From Rusavskia elegans (Eukaryota > Ascomycota > Lecanoromycetes > Teloschistales > Teloschistaceae), in assembly GCA_011316305.1 (NCBI GenBank), contig SAUG01000074.1:186001-250000 (forward strand): a DNA stretch of 64,000 bases, in the 5' to 3' direction. The translations under genes and the position numbers were made by a program. Shown here piece after piece: positions 20,999-33,456 of the stretch. Under the pieces are notes generated by a model. That model saw only the letters and a program-made list of their open reading frames with translations, was not told where the DNA came from and searched no databases. Positions within the stretch are counted from its first letter, which is position 1, and each line of letters begins with the position of its first letter.

Positions 20999-21976
20999 TC
21001 AATGAAACTTGCAAGTTTCCTTCGTGTCGAAATCCTTTGCCCCAATGGTCGCCAAACCCGCCGGCACTGCCATTGCCTCCATCGGAGCCGCAGCCGCAAG
21101 CCTCGCGGAGCTGCTCACCAGCACAGGGGCACTATCTTGCAACCTCCCAGTGCATGTCCCGCCCACGACCAACAAGTTCGGCGGCGCCGCATTTCTCTGT
21201 TCCGTATCGACCGTGGCGTATTGATGGAAGATCCTATTGGCATTGGGGTTGAGTCCGAAGAAGCCGCCGGGGACATTACGCTCGTAGGTGGTGACGACAG
21301 TGTTCTGGGCGACGTTTTCGACTTGGTTGGTTTGGGCGTAGGGGTCTGGGACGGCGGAATCGAGGTTGTATTCGTTGGTCCATTTGGTGCTGCCGGAGAG
21401 GGGCTTGTCGGGGTAGAAAGCGCCGAGGAGATCCAGGGAGTGTGCGGCTTCGTGGATGTGGACGTTGAGGTTGGATAAGGTGGTGCCGAAGTAGACTAGG
21501 TTGCCGCCGCTGTTGTAGGCATATCCGTTGGTGGATGGGAGCGACATGACGTGGCGGCTGAACTGGCGAGTGTGGACGGGGAGACGGCCGAAGCGGTCGA
21601 TCAGGTCGTTCAATGGGCCGTTGCTGTTTTTGTGGTAGCAGAAGACCCAGACTGCGGAACACTATGATAATTATCAGACTCAGAGGGTACGATAGGTAGG
21701 CATATGCGCCACCGGTGGACTTACGTCGGAATACTTGACATTCCACGATTGAATGTCTGCAGGGTTGTGGCCCTCGTTTTGGGCTATTCTCTTGCAGTCC
21801 GCTGGGATGTAGCCAGCTTGATAGGCCGTTCGGGTACTGGCCACCGGCTTCAGGTTATTAATGAAACCTGATTGAAGGTTGTCTAGATTTGGCTGCAAAG
21901 CCGGCTTGGTTAGACGTTGGGAGGAAACCAAAGACGCGAAAAGAGCGACTATGGTGCTGAAGCTGGAGACATGCAT
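20999..21976 (-). CDS. Secreted CON-13-like protein with HEXXH motif, two exons
   Basis: Exon 1 is 21976-21725 and exon 2 is 21661-20999, giving 304 aa. The 63-nt intron has donor GTAAGT and acceptor CATAG, in phase 0. The ATG at 21976 opens a signal peptide (MHVSSFSTIVALFASLVSS), so the protein should enter the secretory pathway. The sequence follows the conidiation-specific protein 13 family: GYIPADCKRIAQNEGHNP, GRLPVHTRQFSRHVMSLP, YNSGGNLVYF and DPYAQTNQVENVAQNTVV. A zincin-like HEAAH followed by SLDLLGAF sits near residues 154-166. The C-terminus is Ala-rich and less conserved. Members are induced during conidiation; peptidase activity is inferred only from the motif. It is the only intact protein gene between 16 and 50 kb. 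Confidence 0.85.
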
Positions 21977-24944
21977 GTTGGGGGTCCGTTGAAGAAGAAT
22001 TGTAGAAGTTTTCAAAGACACAAAAAGATCAGAGAGGGTGTGAAACAAAGCTCCCAACACTGCAGGTGGGAAGCACAGTATTGAAAGACCGACAGAGAAC
22101 AGGATAGCCGGAAAGTCTGGGGAAGGTCAATCGAAAGCGGGTTTTATATACATCTGACTGTCATGCTGACTGGGATTTAATAGACACGGTAGTGCAGGGG
22201 GGCTCCTGGACGGTGCTGGATCGAAGGAACGTGCTAGAGGCTGACGGCATGACAGATAGATTATTTACCGCTACTTTTAATCAGTTAGAAAGCTCCCATG
22301 TACCGCAACGGCCCAATCGCAGGAATCGACTTTTCGAGAGGCTATACGTGCAGTAGCAGCGGAGTGTCAGCCGCTTCTGGCAGGCATCTCAATCCATCCG
22401 GTTCCGGGGCCAGTAGGTACTATTGGGTGACTGCGTCCGCGGCTTACCTCTGTAGGGCCGACAGGACGAACCATGACCCCAATCAAAGGAAGATACTACA
22501 AAGAGATTCCTCCTCAGACCGATTGTCACGCCTGCTGCAAGGCGCCCCATCAACCGACATCTTCATCCGGCAATGCCGGTATAGAGTCGACAGGGAGGGG
22601 CAAATGAATTTTACTGATGATTGCAAGGCCTAGCAGTGAGCAACGGCAAGGCCAGCCCAGTCATATTAACAGTTGATGAAAGCTGAAGTGTTGGATGTGG
22701 AGACGATTGTGATTCGATGGCTTATAGGAGGTTGCTGCGGGTGGCTAGACTGAAGGATCTGATCGTCCTGCGTTGTCAGCTGGATGCAGACACTCGAATC
22801 CTTCGCAAATGTACGTAAGGCCATCTCGCTGACCGCCTGGATCGCCTCTTGGTAAATGAGTTTTGCCACATGAGGAGAAGAAGATTGGATTGCGTCTTCT
22901 AATCAAAAATGTTTCGATGTTTTATTCTGGAGTTGGATTCGGCAAACTTCATCGCCAAGAGGACTGCTTCTAATACCTCTTTAGCCTAGGAGATTTGCAC
23001 CCCCGCGAACCGCTCTTATCTCCTTAGATCCGCTTAGCCTAAGACAGATGTAGCCCAGTAAAGCCGCTACTACCTTAGTCGTAAGCCTTAGATCGCGTGA
23101 TTGGGCCTTCGGTTAAAATCCGGCTGTGGTCAACATAAGCGTAGGGACAATGATAGTACATCCTGTTCCTAGCCAGGCGGTTGTTTGCCCGGACGTTTTG
23201 ATTGGCAAGAGTGCACATCTCCGAACAGATGAGCTGAGGTCGGGATTCAGCCCGCAAGTGCCTTTGTGAGTAAGAGAATGGCCCCCGCAAATTGCGGTGA
23301 GGAACAAATAACTTAATTATCCCCTTTTCCTGCAGATAGCACCTGCCTTAGTCAGACTAAGGCTCCTCGGGATCTGCCGAGTGGGTCCCTACTAACGTAA
23401 ATGGCTCCGGCACCGCCGCTGTTGGCCCCCAATCGGGCCTAGCGCATTTAGGTGCAGTTAGGCAGATTTTCTGCACTTTAGATTTTAGCATCCAATTCAT
23501 CCCATCACCCCCAAAATTCTGCCTCCTCCCATTTGCTCACTACACCGCACTGTTGCTCAACAGACTCAGCCAGCTGATATCCAATAGAATCCCAGCTCAC
23601 ATGGGACTCTCAAGACCTTCATGTGACTCAAGGAACTTAGTGATCGTCTTTACCTGATCGGATGTTCTCACTGGATTAATAACCCAACCACATCATAACA
23701 TGGTATCGAATCCCCAACTCCACCACTTCCTATTCCCTTTCCCCTTGTTGATCTTGCTCCCACCAACGTCGGAAACGTGACAAGACTGGGCACAACAAAC
23801 TATGGTCAACTTATAGGAAGTACAGCTCGTGATATCTGTGGCGCAAGGTATCATGAAGTATTTCCCAAAAAAGACCGTGGTATCAATATATCAAAGTCGT
23901 AAGATCGATATCGCTTCCCGAACGAGGACGCGTTGTGAGGCTCGGTCCCCGCAGAATTCACCCTTCCCGCGTCCAATTCTTTAGCTCAGATACCGAGCAT
24001 GCCGCTAAGGATATTGCTCTTGCTACCGGGCCATGCATCCGGTAGCTACCCCAACTTTCAAGCATGGCGCTCTACGTAGACGAAGCGGTTATCCCCTGGG
24101 ACTAGTCGCCTATACTATCAACCAGACTTCTGTCACCCCTTCTGGTCCAACGGACCCTTTGAGCCAGTGTATACCAGGCTGCAAGGTTTCGTGGGCAGCA
24201 TCCACTGGCTCAAGTCGTTCCCGTTATATTTCAAATTCGGACAGTCCGGTTTTGAGGATATGTGGGCGAGGGGGCAATTGGAGGAGCTGGAGGAATCTCG
24301 TGGGAGTCAGGGCGGATAGTAGACGAAGTTTCGAGTCACTCAAGTGGTTGCAAACTGAGGATCTGCTGAATGATGAATCGTCGGGCGGAGTGCAATAAAA
24401 AGATCTCGTCGATGCGAAGGGGCTTGGCAGTCACGGTATGTGATGTCGATTAACGTGCAGATGCGGCTTCGAAGCCGCGTTGGGGCTTGCTCAAGGTTTC
24501 TACCTCCGGTGATCAGGGAGAATGGAAGGCATAAGTAGGAAGGAATGTCACTTGAAGTAAATTAGCGAAATACTCCTCGGCACATGGTAATAAAAAAGCA
24601 TATCACTCTAGAGACGGGGTGTGTGCAGAAGATCATACTCCACTGCGTATGGTGGAGTCAATGTCTGTAAGGCCATGCTGAAACTGGAAACAAGCGTTGC
24701 TTGAGGAAAACCGAAACAATTCGTTCTATCATTTCAAGCTAGTAAGGGGAAGAGGAGCTGTTAAAGCCAATTGGTCGTCTTTGTTTTCGCACTCGCTTTC
24801 CTAGTTTTTCTCCCAAGTTGTCAAGTATAGTATCCAAGTCAAGGAGGACAGTATCCCTGTCGTCCTTGGCATGCTGCAATAGGGGACCCGGTGACATTGC
24901 CTAAAGAAGTCTCGTCGCTTTCGACGTCGAATTTATCCCGCCTC
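21977..24944. other. Gene-poor 3-kb stretch
   Basis: No gene is recognised. A plus frame of 121 codons at 24033-24398 lacks family motifs. From 22900 to 23500 the sequence is rich in CTTAG/CCTTAG words and looks like the edge of an old repeat. The region forms the transition towards the transposon compartment. Confidence 0.35.
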
Positions 24945-25215
24945 GCGGTGAGTAGAAAACCCCGGACACTAATAAGCCTTTAGTCTCATGCATTGGCAGG
25001 GCATCGATGGGGCTCGCAGTCGTGATTTCGAGTGGCCAGTCCGGCATTCGATTTGACTAGGAGTCGTGGTATCGAGTAGCTAATCCGGCATTTGACTTGG
25101 CTGGCAGTCGTGGTTTTGAGTGCCCAATCCGAAGTCGAAGTGTCCGAATGATTCTGCTCGCCGTGAGCTTAGGGCTAGGGCAACAAAAGTTAGTGGGGAA
25201 CGTGATTTGCTTATT
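24945..25215. repeat. Right arm of the long inverted repeat
   Basis: Reverse complement of 7656-7975: blocks AGTCTCATGCATTGGCAGGG, GGCAGTCGTGGTTTTGAGTG and ATTCTGCTCGCCGTGAG match the left arm. Its outer part, with GGGCTAGGGCAACAAAAGTT, recurs in mutated form at about 25915-25970 in direct orientation. Confidence 0.65.
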
Positions 25216-25379
25216 AGACAGCTTGCTGTCTTTTTACCGTCGATTTTTGGCATTTCTTACCTCTAGTGTATCACGCTAAAATATCTACCCGCTTATCCAT
25301 TGGCTGTAAAGAAAGTTCGTATATATATCCGATATATCCGGCGGACCATCAAAATGCAAGGTGTCTATAATCTTGGCCA

Positions 25380-26560
25380 AAGTAAAGATTCTTGAATATA
25401 ATAGAGGATCGAATCAACTAGAATTACGAGTTTACCGATATATATCAGAGAGGAACTATACAAGCCGTATCATCTATAAAACCGCCTTTATATCGCCATT
25501 TCACCTAAATATACTCGTAGAAAAAGAAAAAAGCTTTTACGATATTAAATTTTGGAAGAACTATTAATATATATAGTTGAATAATCGGATAATAATTATA
25601 AATATTTAGTAAATAGAAATATATTTAAATTATAATTAAAATACTTTAGATATAAACTTTATTAGACGGTATAATCTATTTTTTTTTCGAATAAATTAAA
25701 TTTTCTAGACTTCGACTTGATATTATAAGGTATTGGAATTATTATAGATAATTAGCGAGATATACGAGCTATATAGAACTTGGTAGTAGCTATATATAAA
25801 AAAGCGACGGAAAAAAGATTGATATCGACTATAACTGTACGCCAGATTACGACTGTAAATAGCCTTGTCGATTTTATAGAGTACCAGAACAGTGATATAA
25901 TTCTATTCGCCGTAAACCCGGGAAATTTAGAGCTAGAGCAACAAAAGTTGGTAGAGAACGTGATTTGCTTATATAATCGAAGATCGGACCGCATTTCGTC
26001 TGCGGTCTTCGCGGTTCATTAGATAGATAGACAATTTGCTTGTCTTATCGAATTGATCAGCATGCGACAAGAGCTGGGCTTCGAGTATATAACAGCGTCA
26101 CGATTCAACTAGGATTACGAACTTACCGGGAAGCGAATAATTTATCAAAAAGAAACTATACAGTCGTATCATCTATAAAACCGCTTTCATTTACGATATT
26201 AAATCCTGGAAAGACTATTAATACGTATAGCCAAATAACCGGATAAAGATTCTAAACTTTTAGTAGATAGAAATATATTTAAAATATAATTAAAATACTT
26301 TAAATATAAATTTTATCGACCGGTAAAATCTACTTTCCTTTCGAATAGATTAAATCTCCTAGATTTTAATTCAGTATTTTAAAATACTAGAATTATTAAT
26401 AGTAATTAGCGAGATATACGAGCTATATAGAACTTAGTAATAGCTATATATAAAAAAGAGACGGAAAGAAAACTAGTATCGATTATTAATATACGCGAAA
26501 TCACGACTATAGATTTATTTCAGCTTTCAAATTATTAATATAATATCGTTATAGTTATAT
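25380..26560. repeat. RIP-mutated tandem duplication, offset 654 bp
   Basis: Two direct copies are offset by exactly 654 bp: for instance GATATTAAAT at 25541 and 26195, and ATTAGCGAGATATACGAGC at 25751 and 26405. Differences are mainly transitions. No coding content is visible in the shared part. Each copy looks like a fragment of the same older element. Confidence 0.75.
25843..25990 (+). pseudogene. RIP-mutated fragment resembling the 5-prime end of the 51-kb STAND gene
   Basis: About 45 bp here (25848-25893) match 51008-51053 of the STAND gene with transition differences only. The translation TVNSLVDFIEYQNSD corresponds to TVDGLVDLIEHQSSD. Similarity ends downstream. It may be a partial gene copy caught in the repeat tract. 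Confidence 0.5.
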
Positions 26561-26792
26561 TCGGATAAAAAGTATATACCAAATCTAGAAAAAACTGACT
26601 AAAACGATATTAATAAAAAATCTAAATTTACCGCTAAAGACTTCTACTAGGTTAATAATTTAAATTCTATTTATATTCGTTTTTTCTCGACTTTTTTCTA
26701 TTTCTTCTACGAAGTCGTACAGAATTAATAATAAAGTTAAATAAGTTAGATCTCTACTCGTCGAGACGTCTTTTCTTTTCTCGCCCGTTTTT

Positions 26793-27283
26793 TGTTATAA
26801 GCACGGGCGACGTGCTTTAGGGAACGCGATAGTGCTCGGTACAACGCTGGATTTTCTATTACGCCTCGACAGGTAGAGATATATAGACGGTCTAGATATT
26901 AGTACTAGCGAGTATTTTAGTAATCTTAGTAAATAAATACTATAAATATTTCGATTTTAGGAATTTTAGTAAGTAAATACTATAAATACTTCGATTTTAG
27001 TAGTTTTAATAAATAAATACCCTAAAATAGAGCTGGTTTAGTTATTTTGATTAATAAATAATTTAAATAGTACAAGATCTTATTTATTTATATAGATCCC
27101 GAACTCGACGTTTTGATAACTTATATTTAATTTATTAGTTATCGCTATAAACTATTATAGTAATTAAATTAATTTATTTTAAAATTAATTTAAATAATTA
27201 TCCGTTATACTTTCGTTTATAGATATACTAATAAATTTAACTAATTTTTAGAAATACTAGATCTTCTAGATAATTCTATAATA
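26793..27283 (+). repeat. Chromovirus LTR1 (491 bp)
   Basis: Aligns with 33457-33948 and with the interrupted copy starting 39816. It shares ACGCGATAGT, GGATTTTCTATTACGCCTCG and the closing CTATAATA, mutated from CTATAACA. Confidence 0.8.
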
Positions 27284-28779
27284 TTTTAAATACCTTTAAA
27301 ATATCTATCGTAGGTTAATATTAAACTTCTACTCTAAATAATTCTAGCTATATAACTAAATAATTCGAATTTAAAAGAAAGAAAATCTAGATAAAAAATA
27401 AAAGTAAAGATAAAAGTATTTCTTTTACTAACTAATATTTTTATAGTATTAAAGTTAAAAAGCCCGATAAATACTATAGAAATTATAATAAACTAGAAGA
27501 CTAATTTATATAATTAGATATATATTTTATATTCTATTCTATATCTAAAAAGAAGAAAATATCCTTTACTATATTCTACTTTCGAGGACGAATCTAGTAC
27601 TAGATAAAACCTTTCTTTCGCTAATATATAGACGACGGCGAAAATAATAAATATATTTTTATAAAATTTATAAAATTTAAAAAAGCTATTTATAAAATCT
27701 AAACTTTTAAATAATATATTTTATACCTTTAGTAGAAGAATATAGTATTTAACTACGCTATACGGTTTAAAAAATAAATACTATTAACGGAATAGAATAA
27801 CGATATCCTATATATAATATTTAGACGAAGATTTAAAAAGCGAGTAAAAGATAAATTTATACGCGATAGTCGAAGATATAATATATTAGATAATCTAATC
27901 GAGATATCTATCGACTTCGATAATAAACTATATAAATAAAATATAGAAAAACGCTATAATAATAGACCGCGAGGTAACGCGGGATATTATTTAGATCGAC
28001 TTTATAGAAGATAGTATCTAAAAAAGAAATAGGCCGGAGATAGCTACTATAAATCGATATTAATAAAACTAGATTCTATATAATAGCGACGTAAAAGAAA
28101 GAACTCTAAAGGTAGTAAAAGAAATAAAAACTCTAAAATATACTATAACTATAATAAACCAGGCTATTTTGTAAAAAAATATCGGTTAAATAAAATATAA
28201 CGATAATAGTTTAACGCTATTTTAAAAAAATCTAAAAACTAGTAAGAAATAATTTTAAAAGACGACGATAGTAGTTTTAAATTCTAGAAAACTAGTTTAG
28301 ATAAAGAATTTATATTTATAGAGAGTAATAAAGTACTATAGAAAGTTATAATAATTAATACTTCGTTATAAATATTAATAGAACTAACTAGAAAAAAAGC
28401 CGCTTCTAGATAGGTAACTATAATAGAGGAGATTTAATAAACGTACTTTCAAGCTTTTTATAATAAGGAAATAGTAAGAAAAGGATTTATAATAATCTAT
28501 AAAAAATTGAAAAACGTTTATAAAATATAAATTAATAACGAATATCTATAGAATGATAAATAAAATTAAAAAATAAACGATATCGTCGATATATTAGAAA
28601 AAGAACTAGAAAGTAACGCCTCTAAAAATAAAGTTATTTTAAATCGATATTATAATAAAAGAATATAATAATAGAAAATTAATATATACTATTTAGTTAG
28701 ACCGTCTACTATAATAATAACTATAGAATCTACAAATTAGAAAAAAAAGAAATAGAATAATATCTATTAAAACTACGCC
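27284..28779 (+). pseudogene. gag relic of the first chromodomain gypsy element
   Basis: Runs parallel to 33949-35450 of the second element. A degenerate zinc knuckle reads YYNYNKPGYFVKKYRL (about 28139-28190), where Cys and His codons have become Tyr by C-to-T change. The pol part is missing because other elements follow at 28780. Stops occur throughout. Confidence 0.7.
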
Positions 28780-30944
28780 TGTTATAACGAGGTCAAATAT
28801 AGATAATAATTGGATGATAGAAGGATTGATTTTCTATAAAAAAGGTCTGCGGGTATAAAAGGTACGTACTAAAGCCGCTATCTAATCTAGTAAACCGTAT
28901 TAAATTTTATCGGACAATTTATTATATACCTTTCGGCTTTATAGAAGTTTATTCTATAATAAATATCCTAAAAAAAAAAGGTATCGCCTTCGATACTATA
29001 ACGAGCGCTAGTAAAAAGCCAGACGATTATATTATATAGGAGCTATAGTAATCGTATCGGAACTTTTTTAGTAGCTGAACTAATACCTCTATAATAATTC
29101 CAAGCTAATAACTATATACTATATTTTCCAAACTATTTTTCGATAATTATAACGCTATTAGCAGCGGCGGAAAGTTTATTTACTAATAGAATAATATAAA
29201 TTAACGCTAACGAAATAGTTTAGAAGGTAGAAAGGAAGGTAGAGTAGAAAAGACAGAGCCTGCGGAGGTAGCGGCGGAAACGTTTACGCGGTTTAATTTA
29301 AAGACAGCTAATTAGCTAGCTTTTATTATATTTAATAAAAGTTAAATTAGAATTTTTAGATCGAGCTTTCTAATTAGCCGATTTAATTTTAAACAGGGTC
29401 CAAGCTATATAGAACCAAATTTAGTAAATAGCTGCGAAATCGTTATATAGGCGCGTTTCTAAGATAATAGATAGATAGAAAACTTCCCGTATTAAATAGT
29501 GGTTTTAGTAGAGGTAAAAGGTACTAGGGCAGAGATTTCTCGATAATATAAAAGGGCAGGCGTTTGTAGAGGCGTTATAGGAGTATTTTCGATAGTTTAT
29601 AATAGGTATAATGGTTTTTCAGGTGCTAGAACTGTTTTTGGTACGAAAATTAGAGTGCTAGGTAGAGATAGAAGTAGTTTAGGCTTAAATAATGGAGATA
29701 GAGATATAGAAGGAACGGAATAAGATACGGGAAGTATAGAAGGAAACGTCTCGGCCGATTTCTTTATATAAAAGGCTTCGATATACCTATAAAGTTAGCT
29801 GTTAGAAGAAAATCTCTCCGGGTAACGTTTATATTCGTAGAGATACTAGAAACGGAAGGCGGTCTGCAATTAATTAATTTCCGCGAAAGCTTTTTACTTT
29901 ACTTTCTTAGGCCGCTGTTCTAGCTATTCCTTTTTAAAAAGTTATTTTTGCTCTACCTTTTAAGTTTATTATTTTACTTTTTCAATTTATTTTTATTTAG
30001 CTTTCTCCGTTTATTACTTTACGAGTTTAGCTTGTTTAATTCTTTTTTATTTCTCCTTTTTCTTTTTATAGATTACTGTCCGATACTATTGGATTTATAG
30101 TAGTTTTAGGTAGAAAGACGACGAAAAAAAGTAATAGTTAAAGGAATCTTTGTTAGTATCGCTATTAAATCCAGTCTAATCGATAACGTAGTTGTAATAT
30201 TTATATACGACAGGATTCTTCTATCCTACTACTAGTATAGAAAACTTCTATCGAAAGCGGAAAGCCTACGTCTACCAGCCGTTCTAGCGAGGCTATTTTA
30301 CGGGGCTATTAATAGAGCCGATACTAATTAAATTCGTCGATATAACGTTATCGATCTAATCAATCTAATTTACTACCGAAATTACTTATAGAATTAGATA
30401 TAGTAGAACCAGCTAATAAAAATTTAGAAACGAATTTAATAGAAGATTTTAAAAAGGATTCGGGAAAGAATTTTAATATCGATAGCTAGCCTATAGAAGT
30501 TATAAGTATTGCTATTTCTTCGTCGAATATCGTTATAGGAAACCGGTTAGAAGCGGATTAATTTTTACGTTAATCTCGGCGAATTTAGCGCGTATTTACT
30601 AGGAAAAACTAGGGATTTAACTAAAAATTTAGTATTAGAGGCCTAGAATCTCGATAGAAGCGGTCTAAAAGACTAGAAACTATATTCAACAATATAGAAG
30701 ATATAGATAAACTTATTAGAAATTCTATAGGAGCTAGTAATATTATAGAAATAGATAGAAATACTGGTCGGCAACTAGATATTTTTATTAACTACTTAGC
30801 GAATAGAAGAACTAAAAATCCTACGAACGATAACGTAGAATCATCTGAACCTAATTATTACTATTATTTATCTTAACGAGGTTTAATATAGATAATAATT
30901 AGGTAATAGAAAGATTAATTTCTATAAAAGAGGCCTGCGGGTAG
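28780..30944. mobile_element. Unclassified 2.2-kb element with 76-bp direct-repeat ends
   Basis: A segment starting TGTTATAACGAGGTC and ending CTGCGGGTA (28780-28855) recurs in direct orientation at 30869-30944. The 2-kb interior is RIP-mutated; no transposase or pol motif could be identified. Short LTRs of a small retroelement are possible. Confidence 0.5.
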
Positions 30945-33440
30945 TCTGGCAGTCGGGTCGGATTTCGAATCCGGGTTAGAAAAACCGATCCGACCCGAGT
31001 CGGTTTCGACTTTTCTAGGTACCGAACCAAGTCGGTTCCGATTTTTCTAGATATTAAACCGATTCGGTTCTAAGTTAAACCCGGGTTCCCGAGTTTAACC
31101 TACTAAAACTGCTAAGACTTTCTATTCTATATTATAATTCTAAGAAATCCCTGCTTTTACTATATAGTTATATTAATATTTTAGATAATATTTAAATATA
31201 TATTAATTTTTTACTATTAAATAGTAAATAATAATTAAATTAATATTTATATATCTATATTACCCTTCTATATTATTTATTATCTAAATATAAATTATAT
31301 TAATATTAAATTAAAACTAATATAAAATATCTAATTCTTTAATTAATTTTCGTCTTTTTATTTTCTAAACCGATACGTCTAGTAAAGTCTTTTCCGATAG
31401 ATCTTTTTTTTAAGATAAAATCTATCCTAGCTAGTTTATAAACTAGATAGTAAATCGATCTATAAATATTATATTATTAAAATTTCATCGATTATATAAA
31501 AAGTAAAGATAGATTATTAAAGATATAGCTAATAAAATTCGAGCCGACTATCTAATACTAGTTTTTTAAAATATTAATAGGTATATTTAATAGAATGTAA
31601 ATTATTATAAAAAATTCGAATATTAATAGTCTAGTATTTCTATAGCTATCGGTATTAAAAATAAATTCTATAAAAAACTAGTTAGTTTTTTTTAGTTAAA
31701 AAAAGCTATAGAATAAATATAGTCGAAATAGTAATAAAAGTTCTAATAGATAACTTTAATAATAGATAATCTATCTAAGATTATATATATATCAGCGAAT
31801 CCTAAAATGGATTTTTAGATTAGACCGGCTGACAGCTATCTCAATCCAAATAATCTAAAAATCCAAATAATTTAAAAATCCAAAAAGTGGATTTTCGATA
31901 GATTAGAGCTCTAATAGTATCTATAGTACGAATATCTGTTTAGTAAGCAGCTTAAAGTAGGATCTATATATAAGCTAAAAATAAATCTATATTACCTAAC
32001 TCGAAAATAAGGTTTAACGGCCGCCGCTAAAAGCGGGAATAACGGAAGTCGAATATCTATTTAATAAACTACGCTAGATCTAATCTAGTTAGATTCTAGT
32101 TAGGAAACCTAATATTTTCGATCTAGATAAAGCTAGTCTAGCGTTATATATAGGCGTATATAGGCCTACTAACTACTAATAAGGACTTAAACGAGTTTAA
32201 AATCGAATCTCTAAATCTTTTCAGCCGTCTTAGCCGCTTAGCCGTCTTAGCCGCTTAGCCGTCTTAGCCGTCTTAGCCGCGCAGCTACGCAGCTTCGGGT
32301 ATACCCGAGACCGGCTAATAAGCCGCTTATAAGCCGCTCTCAGCCGTACCGGCTGAGAACCGGCTAAGACGGCTAAAACGGCTAAAACCGGCTTTAAACC
32401 GGTTTTAGAAAATACTGATATAAAAACTATTCTAAAATTTTTGATTATTCTATAATCTCTAATTTTTCTAATATATCTACTATAAAGAAATACCTCTTTA
32501 CTATCGTTTACTAAAAAACTAAACGACGTAATCTATAATCTTATATTAAAATAATACTTATTCGTATAAATAGTTAATAGTAATATAAAGAAATAATATA
32601 AAATTTATTTTAATTATAGAAGAAAAACTATATTAAATTCGAGTTTACTTTTAACTAAACTATATAGAATAAATATTTATATAAAACTTCTTTAGATCTA
32701 AATCTACTAGTTCGGACTATCGAAAATAAAAGATTTAGGCTACTACTATAAATACTTTATCTAGATATAAAACTCGTCGGCCGTATATAATTTATATAGA
32801 TAGTCTTCAACGGCTATAATACTATCTATAAATAAATTAAATCTAATTTAAAAACTTTAAAATATATTTTCTTTATTTTAGATATCTAGTTAAATCTATA
32901 AAAGGTCGCGTATTTAGAAGTACTAATATACAAGATTAATATTTAATTTTAATTTTAGGAACGTCTAATTTAATTTATATCTTTTTCTATTAATTATTCT
33001 AGTTATTTATAGTATTAGGAGCCTTTAAAACTTTTAGATTTTTTATAATTTAGGCCGAAGCTTCTAGATATTATTACCGATAATACTAGTTCTAATAATA
33101 TATTAAAAGAAAAATTTAAAAAAACTTTTATTCGGTTCGATAGCCGATAGAATCGAGTTTAAAACTTTTTACCTTATCTAGTTTATAAAATTCATCTAGT
33201 AGTTTAAAACTTTATTAAAATTATTAAATTATAAATAATTAGTAATAATTTTATTTTAAAACTGGATAATAAATAAATTAAAAATATTAGTACTAGCCTA
33301 TTTAGTATTATAAAAAAGATAATATATATAGATAATATAAATTTAGAAATTTTAAAACTAATACTTATTTTAGACTTATACTATTATAGTCTATATCTCT
33401 ACTTCCTTTTAATATAAACTTCGTTTTAAAAAAATCCAGA
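30945..33440 (+). mobile_element. hAT transposase relic with GC-retaining subterminal repeats
   Basis: Starts with CGGGTCGG/CCGACCCG-type subterminal motifs (30955-31110). Near 33058 the plus frame reads KLLDIITDNTSSNNIL and then LPYLVYKIHLVV, matching the hAT transposase region usually TDNASNN...CLAHVIQL. Upstream sequence (32650-33000) is a plausible but stop-ridden continuation. The exact 3-prime end is not resolved; more than one element may be present. Confidence 0.5.
32218..32408. repeat. GC-retaining hexamer-based palindromic array
   Basis: Repeats of CTTAGCCGT/CTTAGCCG on the left half are answered by their reverse complement (CGGCTAAGACGGCTAAAACG) on the right half around ACCGGCTGAGAACCGG. 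The array stands out from the surrounding TA-rich DNA. Confidence 0.75.
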
Positions 33441-33456
33441 AAAGAGTCGATTCTAA

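Noticed and set aside
21002..21478. 158-codon plus-strand frame
   Set aside because: It is antisense to the CON-13-like exon 2, which has strong family motifs and a signal peptide.
30955..31110. Possible CRISPR-like or tRNA-like repeats
   Set aside because: The GGTCGG/CCGACC motifs are irregularly spaced and inverted, fitting hAT subterminal repeats. The organism is a fungus, where CRISPR arrays are not expected.
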